Assembly: GCA_019634345.1 (NCBI GenBank) | Contig: JAHQVL010000230.1 | Coordinates: 1-34,400, forward strand | Reading direction: 5' to 3' | Length of the DNA stretch: 34,400 nucleotides | Source: Rhodothermaceae bacterium | Lineage (GTDB): Bacteria > Bacteroidota > Rhodothermia > Rhodothermales > JAHQVL01 | Part shown: positions 8,922-18,800 of the stretch, piece by piece | How positions within the stretch are numbered: the stretch's first letter is position 1 | Layout: each line of letters starts with the position of its first letter | Program-made: the position numbers and the translations under genes | Notes under the pieces: model-generated | Told to the model about the DNA's origin: nothing | The model's database searches: none | Seen by the model: the letters and a program-made list of their open reading frames with translations, nothing else

Positions 8922-9851
8922 CTACCCTTTCACTGGGAAGTAAATGCTGGTTTTAAGTTCTTCGGGAGAGACTTCTTTTGGGCTGTTCCAGTACTTCTCG
9001 TAGGGAGATGCTGAGTTCTTTATCTTCTTTGCACGAAGATACATGGATCCCATCGTCCACGCATTTCCAATAAAATCGTACGGGCCATCGTGTTTTACTT
9101 CCAGGGCTTTACTGGGCTTTACTGTACCCCGAACGAATTGTGACGCGGGTGTGGCATCGTTCAGCCCTTCATCTGAAACTGCTGCGATGTATGTCATTTT
9201 GCGGTTCTTCATATCCATCTTGGTATACACCGATACCCATTGATCCGGGTTGAGATCGTGTTTGTGGACCAGGTCCTCCACCAGGGTATTAAAATCCTTC
9301 TCCATTGCAGGGCCAATATCATCAATCGATACCGTACGTTCGATGCCGACATAGGAGAACCCTTCGATATGTACCATTCCCTCATTCGTTGTCGAAGCAT
9401 TAATATGCCCTTTTTCGACAATTTCTTTGAGCATGCGTAAGCCACGATCGTAATCCATGCCAATCATGGTTTTCATCGTTGGTACCATGAAAAAAAGGAA
9501 GAATGGCATTTTAGAGTCCATAGTCCACGTGACAAGGGTACCTCCATCCTTCTCCTTCATATGAAATGCGGTTTTCGCCTGGGATTTAAAGGGCTTCAGA
9601 AAAACTAAGTCGTAATTCAGGCTATTACCATTGTTTGCAACAAGTGTGTTAATACCCGACCCGATAATTTGCCCGTCCCAACTCATGGAATGCCCCGACC
9701 CTCCGGGATTACCCTTCACCTCAACCGGACAACCCGGCTCTGCGATGGTCCACGGAGACCAGCTATTCCAGTGGTTAAAATCTTCAATAAACGGCTTTAC
9801 AGTTTCTTTGGGAGCATTGATGTGAATGCTACGCTCTACGTGGTATTTCAT
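8922..9851 (-). CDS. SRPBCC (START-like) domain fused to a GyrI-like/AraC effector-binding domain
   Basis: ATG at 9851 gives 309 residues starting MKYHVERSIHINAPKETVKPFI, which is the canonical opening strand and helix of a polyketide-cyclase/SRPBCC domain (about 1-145). An upstream in-frame ATG at 9944 would only add 31 unconserved residues. After a linker, about 160-309 resembles the GyrI-like small-molecule-binding domain (VHIEGFSYVGIERTVSI, EVKHDGPYDFIGNAW, and the terminal ISIYFPVKG-like strand). Both folds enclose hydrophobic ligand cavities and no catalytic residues are apparent, so a ligand-binding or protective role is likely. It shares an upstream region with the divergent ROK regulator and lies directly upstream of the efflux operon on the same strand. 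A link to efflux substrates is possible but unproven. Confidence 0.85.
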   Translation of the reverse strand: MKYHVERSIHINAPKETVKPFIEDFNHWNSWSPWTIAEPGCPVEVKGNPGGSGHSMSWDGQIIGSGINTLVANNGNSLNYDLVFLKPFKSQAKTAFHMKEKDGGTLVTWTMDSKMPFFLFFMVPTMKTMIGMDYDRGLRMLKEIVEKGHINASTTNEGMVHIEGFSYVGIERTVSIDDIGPAMEKDFNTLVEDLVHKHDLNPDQWVSVYTKMDMKNRKMTYIAAVSDEGLNDATPASQFVRGTVKPSKALEVKHDGPYDFIGNAWTMGSMYLRAKKIKNSASPYEKYWNSPKEVSPEELKTSIYFPVKG

Positions 9852-10028
9852 TAGCGTATGTGTCTTGCTAGTAGGGATACACCTAGTATAAAACACACTC
9901 TTCAAAATATCTATTCCCGGATGGGGTAGAAGTAAATACATCACAGATGTCCTTTTAAGAGGAAAACCAAAATAATTGCCTGCTCATCAAAAAAGCCCTT
10001 CCAGGTGTCTTTCAAAATTCATATGCTT

Positions 10029-10055
10029 AAGGATCCAGCATTTATAGGATACCTT
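10029..10055. promoter_or_regulatory. small interrupted dyad just before the ROK gene
   Basis: AAGGATCC (10029-10036) pairs with GGATACCTT (10047-10055) if one base is bulged. It ends 18 bases before the ROK start codon, inside the 221-bp region between divergent genes. Autoregulation by the ROK protein is a plausible reading, but the dyad is short and may be chance. Confidence 0.25.
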
Positions 10056-10072
10056 CAAGAACCTGATTTTTT

Positions 10073-11323
10073 ATGCTCGGCAGTAGTCCCTTTTCGATAA
10101 AGGCTTTCAATTTTCGTACAGTCCTGGAGACAATCAGGATGCAGGGCCCTATATCTCGTGCAGAAATAGCCCGAATTACTGACCTTACTGCTCAATCCAT
10201 CTCAAACATTACAAAGCGGCTTCTTGAACACGAACTCATCAAGGAGACTACTAAAGTTCAAGAAGGCCGAGGAGCCCCCTCGATGAGCCTGGTGGTCAAT
10301 CCTCAAGGCGCTTATTCAATTGGCCTGGATATTGACCAGGACCAACTCACGGGAATATTGATGGACTTTTCCGGCCATGTTCTAGAGCGAATATCCTATC
10401 CGTTGTCTGATCCAAAGCCCGACGAAACCATTCAACTCATGCTGGACACCATCGAATCTCTCTGTCAACAAGAGAAGTTAGACAGAAATCGCATATGGGG
10501 TGTTGGCGTAGGCGTTCCAGGCCCCCTTGAAGCGACAAGAGGTAGTATCGCGACGAATGTCGTTCATCCGATCGCTTTTCAAGGCTGGGACCAGGTGCCC
10601 ATCGTAAACATCATTAATAAAGAAACTTCGCTCCCCGTCTATCTTGAGAACAACGCAACTGCGGCTGCAGTCGGTGAACGGTGGTTTGGATACGGGCGAA
10701 ATTTTGAGAACTATTTTTACCTTTTTTTGGGCCTTGGGCTGGGTGGCGGTTTAATTCTGAATAGATTGCCCTACAGAGGGTTTTCGGGGAACGCTGGAGA
10801 AATTGGTTTTTTGCCAAAAAGCTTCTATCCAAATGGGAAGGAAAGCGTACATACAAACCATGTAGGTATTCATTTTGATATTCCCAAGCTGATCCATCGA
10901 TTACATCAGAAACATCGTGTGCAGCATGTTAATGACCTGGCGCATCTCTATGAGGCACAAGAACCGCTACTCCTCGAATGGATTCAAAAAGGCGCGCAGA
11001 TCCTAACGCCTCTTATCCTGGCTGTAGAATATTTGATTGACCCGGATGCCATCTTGATTGGAGGCCGTTTACCCACTCCCATCATACAAGCGTTGGTGCA
11101 ACAATCCGAGCTTGAACTTCCAGCCATGCGAATCCAGGAAAAAGCGTCGTTCCCCACTGTATTAGCATCAAGAGTAACCGAAGATGCAGCTGCCCTGGGT
11201 GTAGCAACCATTCCACTCTATGAGGTACTCACTCCACTCGCCTCCATGTTTGCATCCCATAATTCCACGGCAACGTCGCAGCCCTATACAAGCGTCAATC
11301 ACCCGGTACGGCAAATTTTCTAA
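10073..11323 (+). CDS. ROK-family transcriptional regulator with degenerate kinase and zinc motifs
   Basis: The 416-residue protein has an N-terminal winged helix (about 10-75; ISRAEIARITDLTAQSISNITKRLLEHELI, then the wing GRGAPSMSL) fused to an ASKHA/ROK domain (about 82-400), the layout of NagC, Mlc and XylR. The glycine-rich ROK signature is visible (LFLGLGLGGGLILN, then GFSGNAGEIG). Two features are missing. The usual END motif reads ENN (N194), removing the catalytic Asp of sugar kinases. The zinc-binding GEIGH plus CxCGxxGCxE stretch is replaced by GEIGFLPKSFYPNGKES. It should therefore bind DNA and perhaps a sugar, but not phosphorylate it and not bind structural zinc in the usual way. 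Targets are unknown; no sugar catabolic operon is adjacent. Confidence 0.88.
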   Translation: MLGSSPFSIKAFNFRTVLETIRMQGPISRAEIARITDLTAQSISNITKRLLEHELIKETTKVQEGRGAPSMSLVVNPQGAYSIGLDIDQDQLTGILMDFSGHVLERISYPLSDPKPDETIQLMLDTIESLCQQEKLDRNRIWGVGVGVPGPLEATRGSIATNVVHPIAFQGWDQVPIVNIINKETSLPVYLENNATAAAVGERWFGYGRNFENYFYLFLGLGLGGGLILNRLPYRGFSGNAGEIGFLPKSFYPNGKESVHTNHVGIHFDIPKLIHRLHQKHRVQHVNDLAHLYEAQEPLLLEWIQKGAQILTPLILAVEYLIDPDAILIGGRLPTPIIQALVQQSELELPAMRIQEKASFPTVLASRVTEDAAALGVATIPLYEVLTPLASMFASHNSTATSQPYTSVNHPVRQIF

Positions 11324-11346
11324 AGAGGCCAACGGTGATGATAAAC

Positions 11347-12591
11347 CTAAATATCCAATAGTTGGAGGATCAACCCGGAGTCAGTGACCGATTGTGCCAA
11401 TGCACTGAAGCCAGCATTCTGGAGGATGTCCAGTTTAGCCAGTTCAACTTGCTCTCGTGCAAAATCGGAGTCTTCAATTCTGCTCTTGGATTGTGAAGAG
11501 CTAATCATTCGTCGGTTCAGCAATTCATTCTTGAGCGACAGAATTTGCTGATAGCCTCCTAGCTCCTGGATTTCTGAACTGACGGTCTCGAGGGCTGTTT
11601 CAACACTGCCAATCAGTGCTTGAGCCAATGAAGCCGTGGATACGTCGAGCTCAGACGTAGAGAAGGTTAGTTCGTCCGCTAATGTCGATGGAGGAACTAC
11701 CACACTGGTGCCTTGCACGTAAAAATCATCCGGAGATGCAGCAGGTGGGTTGCCAAACTGATTGGGTGTAACAACCAGGTCACCGCTTTCATACCCCGCT
11801 CCTATCCCCTCGATTTCAGTATCTACGCCTTCAAGATTCTGCGCCGTGTCCGCATCAAAATCTACTTCTGCCAATAGCCGATCCGAACTGGTAGGCGTGA
11901 AAGCGGTTAATCCACCCCAGGCACTCCAATACCACTGCCCGCCCTGATTTACGACGGCAACCAGATTGTCGGCCGTATTAAATCCTGGATTTGCGCCAAA
12001 ACGTGAGTAGATATCTTCCTCGGTATACATGATATACCCGGTACCGGTCGCAGAATCCCAGGATGCAATACCCTCATTAAGCGTACCAAATTCCAGCGTT
12101 TGAGGGCCACTATCGCTGTTTTCAACGATGTAAGTGCTCGTAGATCCTTCATCAACTTGAAAGCTGAAGGCGGTTGATGTATCCAGTGATACATCACCAT
12201 AGGTAGCTGTTGTCAAAACAGTGGTAATCTCACCAGCGAGCGACTGTAGTTCCTGGTTAATGAGTCCTCGTGCTTGTGAATCCAGGGTATCGTTCGCTCC
12301 CTGGGTTGCTTTCTCCCGCATCTTTAGCAAGAGTTCTTGCACAGTAGAGAGGTTTTGCTCTTTAATTGTCAACATCCCTTGAGCGCTCTCAATATTAGCA
12401 AGGGCCTGGGCTTGCCCACGAATCCGTGATTCCAGCTTTGTTGCAATACTTAAGCTCGCAGAATCGTCCTCAGCACGGTTGATCTCTTTCCCTGTGGATA
12501 ACCGGTTTAGCCGCACTCCTTTTTCATCATTCACCTTCAATACAGCCTGCAGCATCGTCAAGCTTCGGCTATATTCTCCCACATTTATCAT
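11347..12591 (-). CDS. flagellin
   Basis: The 414-residue protein shows the conserved D0/D1 N-terminal region (RLSTGKEINRAEDDSASLSIATKLES, then LANIESAQGMLTIKEQNLSTVQELLLKMREKATQG). It also has the matching C-terminal helix (ISSSQSKSRIEDSDFAREQVELAKLDILQNAGFSALAQS, ending LILQLLDI). The centre (about 150-320) is variable and surface-exposed in flagellins. It builds the flagellar filament and is exported by the flagellar type III apparatus, so it lacks a cleaved signal peptide. The extreme N-terminus (MINVGEYSRSLTMLQ) departs from the usual MxxINTN opening. It stands alone: no fliS, fliD, csrA or other flagellar gene is in the window. It is convergent with the ROK gene (23-bp gap) and divergent from the giant secreted protein. 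No sigma-28 promoter was recognised upstream. Confidence 0.93.
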   Translation of the reverse strand: MINVGEYSRSLTMLQAVLKVNDEKGVRLNRLSTGKEINRAEDDSASLSIATKLESRIRGQAQALANIESAQGMLTIKEQNLSTVQELLLKMREKATQGANDTLDSQARGLINQELQSLAGEITTVLTTATYGDVSLDTSTAFSFQVDEGSTSTYIVENSDSGPQTLEFGTLNEGIASWDSATGTGYIMYTEEDIYSRFGANPGFNTADNLVAVVNQGGQWYWSAWGGLTAFTPTSSDRLLAEVDFDADTAQNLEGVDTEIEGIGAGYESGDLVVTPNQFGNPPAASPDDFYVQGTSVVVPPSTLADELTFSTSELDVSTASLAQALIGSVETALETVSSEIQELGGYQQILSLKNELLNRRMISSSQSKSRIEDSDFAREQVELAKLDILQNAGFSALAQSVTDSGLILQLLDI

Positions 12592-12852
12592 GGCTAAATA
12601 AAAGTGTATGAATTACGAGTGGCGTGCCAGGAATACAACGTTGTTGTTCCAAGGCACAGTTGAATCGGGCATTCCGGGACTGGAGGTATAATCGTCCCTT
12701 CTTTGGGCAAATAAAGTGGAACGAGTCTGTTATCCTATAAACAATTAATCAGCGTCTCTTATTAATACCTTTTTTGCGGCGATACATCTCCCAACACGGC
12801 ACCTACCCAGTTGCCTTCCATCGTTATAAATCGCTTTATCCTTACCACACTC

Positions 12853-15800
12853 ATGCGAGCACTCCGTGTTTTTGCAGGTCTATTCGTTATTGCTCTGCTC
12901 GGGATTCTTTATATACGCCATCAAGATGCCCCTCCGCCATTGCCGGAAGCACCCACGAATACACCAGAAGCGCGCGCGCGATGGGAATTCGAGCGAACCA
13001 AGGATCCTGTAACTGGAAAGATGCCGCCAGGCATCAAGAGCGGAGAACTGGCCTTTGCAAGGGAGTTGGCAAAGCAATCCATTGCCTCAAAAACACAGGC
13101 CACGCTTACCTGGTCGCAAATGGGCCCAGATACACTGGGAGGGCGTACTCGGGCCCTCGCTATCGATGTAACTGATGGTAATACGATATTGGCCGGGGCC
13201 GTCTCGGGAGGCATCTGGAAGTCTACCGATGGGGGCGCAAGCTGGAGCCAAACAATGACGCCCACTCAACTCCTGAGCGTCACGACCATTGCACAAGACA
13301 CCCGCACGGGCCAAGAAGACACCTGGTATGCGGGGACCGGCGAGTATACGGGCAACAGTACGTCCGCTACTGGAGCGACGTTCTTCGGAGATGGGATCTA
13401 TAAATCGACAGACGGAGGGGATTCCTGGACGCTGCTTTCAAGCACATCGACAGGCGTTCCTCAATCGTTTGATAACTTGTATGATTTTGTATGGAGAGTT
13501 GCTACCGATCCTTCCAACGGATCCCAGGAAGAGGTTTATGCTGCCGCCATTTGGGGTATTTTCCGAAGTGTAGATGGGGGCTCTTCCTGGACGCAGGTCC
13601 TCTCTAGCACAAACACGTACCACACGGACGTTGTTGTATCTTCAACGGGGGTCGTCTATGCAGCACTTGGTGAGCCGGGTACAAATGCGGGTATATGGCG
13701 CTCTGCAGATGGAGTTACCTGGACCGATATCACACCCGGCGGTTGGTCATCCAATACAACGCGTACGGCACTGGCCCTTGCGCCTTCGAATGAAGACATC
13801 CTGTATACCATTTCCTATACGTCTGGCGATGGTACTCACGACACCTCTATCTGGAAATACACACACTCGACAACTACATGGGAAGACAGGTCGGCAAATG
13901 TCCCTAGTTTTGGTGGCTTCCAGGATGGGAATTTTGATTCTCAGGGTGGATATGACCTCCATGTCGCAGTAAAACCGGATAACCAAAACACGGTCTACAT
14001 TGGGGGCACATCGCTGTATCGCTCAACCGATGGATTTGCTTCGACCTCAAATATCGACTGGATCGCCGGCTACTCGTTTGGCACAGACAACTGGTCCGGC
14101 ACCCATCACGCAGATCAACACATTGCCATCTTCTCTAATTCCGACGCCGACGTGATGTATACAGGCAGTGACGGTGGTGTGCATCGCACAGATGATGTGA
14201 CCGCAGCAACCGTGCACTGGGTATCCCTAAACCGCGGTTATCTCAGCGGGCAGTTTTACTCAGTGGGCATCGATCATACGTCCACCACCAACATGGCTCT
14301 CATGGGAGGCACGCAGGACAACGGGACCTGGTACGTTGGAGACCCCGGGTCATCCACCCTTGGCGAGGAAATATGGGGTGGTGATGGTGCTTTTGTAGCC
14401 AATCTTAATGATGGAGATCTCAGGTATGCCTCGTTCCAGAATGGCCAAATCTACCGGCTCACCTACTCCTCGAATGTTCGAACCTCCTGGGCGTACGTCA
14501 GCACGAGCATGGCTTCAAGTTATTCGTTCATTCATCCATACACGCTGGACCCGAACGACAGCGACATCATGTACTTACCAGGCGGGGATCGGATGTATAG
14601 AAATTCGAGCCTGACCAGTATTCCTAACTATACAAGCTCAGCACATACGATTGGGTGGCAGGAGCTTTCGAATACCGTCATTTCAGGGGGCGGTGTAATT
14701 AGTGCTGTTATGGCCTCGGAGTCCAATCCCGATCATCGGATGTATTACGGGACATCCACCGGCAGAGTGTACGTCCTTGATAATGCAGATACCGGAGATC
14801 CATCACCGACTGACATAACAGGTGGATCGTTTCCGAGTAACGCGAACGTGAGTAGCATCACCGTGCACCCGGACGATGCCGATCGTGTCATGGTCACGTT
14901 CTCGAATTACTTTGTTCAAAGCATCTGGTACTCTGATGATGGTGGCTCAAGCTGGACCGATGTAAGCGGATCTCTTGAAGAAAACACAGACGGTAGCGGC
15001 AACGGTCCTTCCGTGCGATGGGCGAAGATGGGAGTCATTTCTGGATCCAGCACCCAATACTTTGTCGGTACCAGCACCGGCCTGTATTCCACGACAACCC
15101 TCAACGGGACATCTACTTCATGGACCCAGGAAGGCGCGTCCACGATCGGAAATGTGGTCATCGATATGATCGATATTCGAGATAGCGACGGGTATATAGC
15201 CGTGGGAACGCATGGAAATGGATTTTATACATCTACTCTCAATAGGCCAACCCCTACAGCCGGGCCCGGTGGGGTTACCGACAACTTGGAACTATGGCTC
15301 AAGGCAGACACAGGAATCACAGAATCCTCAAACGACGTCACTGCCTGGGCCGATCAAAGCGGTAACAACTACAACTTCTCCGATGCCGGTACGGCCGAGT
15401 ATACCTACGATGACGACGGACTCAACTACAACCCCGAAATCATCAATTCAGACGGGTCAAATCGACGCCTACAAAACACAACCTCCATTACACTACAAAC
15501 CGTTGTACTTGTAACCGATCCTGACAACCCGGACGTATCCGACAACGCCTTCAGTGAAGTAGGAGCTAATGATGAAGGCATCCGCGCCGATGCCTCTACC
15601 TCCACCAACTGGGACGTCCCGGGAGCCTCTGAAGACTTCACAGCCACATCAGGGCAGGGGTGGCTTAATGGCACCTCAGGTACAGACCCTGCCCACGCGA
15701 ACAGCCCCAATATTCTAGTCGTCGAAGCCCCCTCTGCAGCAACCCTTTCTGGTGGTATCGAATTGGGTGATACGGAGAGTAACCGGTTCTGGCACGGAAG

Positions 15801-18800
15801 CATCGCTGAGGTTATTGGATATAACGGCACCCTCTCCACGTCTGATCGAGAGATGGTCCAAACGTACCTGGCCATTAAATATGGCATTCATCTGAGTAGC
15901 AATTACGTAGCCTCTGATGCCACAACCCTCTGGAACGCAACCACAAACTCAACCTACCACAATGATGTGACCGGCATTGGCCGAGACGACAATTCCGAGC
16001 TGGACCAAAAACAATCCACGAGTCAATCAGGCGGTATCGTTGAAATAGGCCTTGGTGCTTTAGCAGTTGATAATGCCTCCAACGCAAACTCATTCAGTGC
16101 CGATGGCTCCTTCCTCATGTGGGGGCACGACAACGCCAGTAGTTCTGTAGGCACTTCGTTCAGTGGCACAAATGTTCTGACTCGCATGGCTCGAATATGG
16201 ACGGTAGAAGAAACAGGAACGGTGGGTACCGTTGAGGTGCAAATCCCCTCTTCATATGGCGCAACATACCTTGTTGTAAGCAACAACAGCAGCCTGACTT
16301 CTCCGACTGAATACGCACTGACCAACAACGGAGACGGCACACACAGCACAACGGTGAATTTCTCTGATGGTCAGTTTTTTACGTTTGGTTCTGATACCGC
16401 TCCTGGTGGAGTTGCAGCTAACCTGGTTATGTGGTTTAAATCAGACGAGGGTGTTTATAGTAATTCGTCCTGCACAACTGCACTAACAAACTCGGACACC
16501 GCAGATGCCCTTGGATGCTGGGTAGATCAATCTGCAAATGCAACCGTTACCACTCAATCCTCATCGGGTCCTCGCCCCGATCACAATACGGCTGGACAAA
16601 ACTACAATCCTACGTTTGCCTTCGATGAGTCAGAAGATGACCTGTTGGACTTTTCCAGCTTCCCAATTTCATCTCCTACGGATATACACGCCTACTACGT
16701 AATCGATGAGAACGATGGAGATGGAGATGAATATATCATTAGCAGTACTGCTGGAAGCAACAATCGATTTTACCTGAAATCTACGACAGCAGGATTTGGC
16801 GCCGCTCCATCAAATACAGCAACCCCGGCCTCCAGCTTCTACCTGGCCACAGCCGACTACGACCTCGGAACCACAACCATGAATTTCAGTGTGGATGCAG
16901 GCACTCCGATAAGTGCGTCTCAAACCTGGTCGAATACGCTTTCTAGTCCGTATAAGCTTGGTGCTTACGGCAGTTCAGATGGTAGGAACAACCATCAATT
17001 CAATGGTCACATCGCTGAGATCATTATTTATAATGCTGATCATTCAGGCGGAAGCGACGAACAGAAAATACAATCCTACCTCGGCCTAAAATGGGGTTTA
17101 TCTCTTCCCATAGACTACCTGGCTAGTGACGGTACAACTCTTTGGAACGCCACTACGAATTCGACCTACCACAACGGTGTTGCTGGCATAGGCCGAGACG
17201 ATGCGTCGACGCTTTACCAGAAACAATCGGATTCAGATAGACTGACGCTGGCACTCGGCTCACTCGCCGCCAATAATGCCTCTAATAGCAACACGTTTAG
17301 TACCGACCTGTCTTTTCTCATCCTCGGCCATGATAATGGGAGCCTCACGGAGGGTTCAGTCACAATCAGTTCAGAAACGGGTCAATTGCTGGGCCGCACC
17401 TGGTTTGCAGAAGAAATTAATGAAACAGGCACATTAGAAATACAAGTTGACTTTTCCTCACTGTCGATTACAGGAACAGAGGCCCGGGACTTCTACCTGG
17501 TCCTCGATACCAATTCGGACCCCACAGACGGATATCGTGAATTGATTGCAGCGTCCAGTTTTGCATCGGATATTGCAACGTTTACCAATGTTGATATAGA
17601 GGACGGTGATTATGTGATGATCCTTACCTCGTTTGAAGCAGGAAAAACAGACCCTCCTCTTACAGACGGACAGGGAGCAGATGGAGTGCTTGGTCAGTCC
17701 ACCTTTAGTTCAAGCAGAGCAGATAATGGCGGGGTATCCGCTTCGAGCACGGATGGCCCATCGTATGTCGCAGTTGGGCCAACGGGTAAACTCTTTGCAT
17801 CCGACACAGACAATAACCGGGTCTTACGATGGGCCTCTGTGGCTGCTGCTTCAAATGGCGCAACCGCGGAAGCCGTGCTTGGGCAAGCCAGTTTCTCTGC
17901 AAGCGCTGCAAACCGAGGGGGCTCTGTTGCAGCCAACACCATGTATGAACCTCACGGCGTGTATGTTACAAGCTCCGGTGCCTTGTATGTGGCAGACACC
18001 CGTAACAACCGCGTCTTACGGTTCGACAATGCAGAAAGTGCGAGTAGCGGAGCCAGTGCAGATGCAGTCCTGGGGCAGGCCGACTTCACCTCCAATGATG
18101 CAAACAGGGGAAGTACCGCTGCAGCAAACACCCTTCGCTGGCCCATGGATCTCCACGTTGATGGAAGCGGCAATCTCTGGGTGGCCGACTGGCTGAATCA
18201 CCGGGTGCTTCGATTCGACAATGTAGCTGCCAAATCCGACGGAGCCAGTGCTGATGGTGTACTCGGGCAAGATGCACTTACCACGAGCCTACGCATGTGG
18301 AAAGACAATACTGATGCAGACTCGTTTGTTTTCCCCTCTGGCGTCTGCGTTGACGACGACGGTGTATTATGGGTTGCGGATACCGGTAATAGCCGAATCC
18401 TTCGCTTTGACAATGCATCCGGTAAAGCGGATGGAGCCGATGCGGACGGCGTTCTTGGTCAGCCCGATTTTACGTCATGGCAGACTACCCGAGGAACAGG
18501 CTCGCCTGCTGCGAACACGCTGCAATGGCCAGAGGGCGGCCTGGACGTCGACCAAAATGGACGCCTCTGGGTAGCAGATCGATGGGGAGACCGTGTGCTA
18601 TGGTACCACAATGCGGCAAGTAAATCCAACGGTGCCGATGCCGATGGGCTGATTGGACAGGGATCATTTACATCCCGAAACGGCAGCGTCAATAGTTCGA
18701 CCTTTAACAGTGTGACCGACGTGTTGGTCGATGAGTCGAACGACTATGTGTGGGTCGTCGACAATAATCACAATCGCATTCTTCGGTTTGATGGATCTGA

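Noticed and set aside
12612..12645. Sigma-54-like element (TGGCACG) upstream of flagellin on the minus strand
   Set aside because: The -24 half is a good match but the -12 half reads TCGTA instead of TTGCA, so the promoter call is not supportable.
12774..13175. 133-residue open frame covering the start of the giant gene
   Set aside because: Out of frame with the strongly supported signal peptide and propeller; no domain and no start context.
17633..18196. 187-residue open frame overlapping the NHL block
   Set aside because: It is an out-of-frame shadow created by the repeated codon pattern of the NHL units; low-complexity composition and no recognisable domain.
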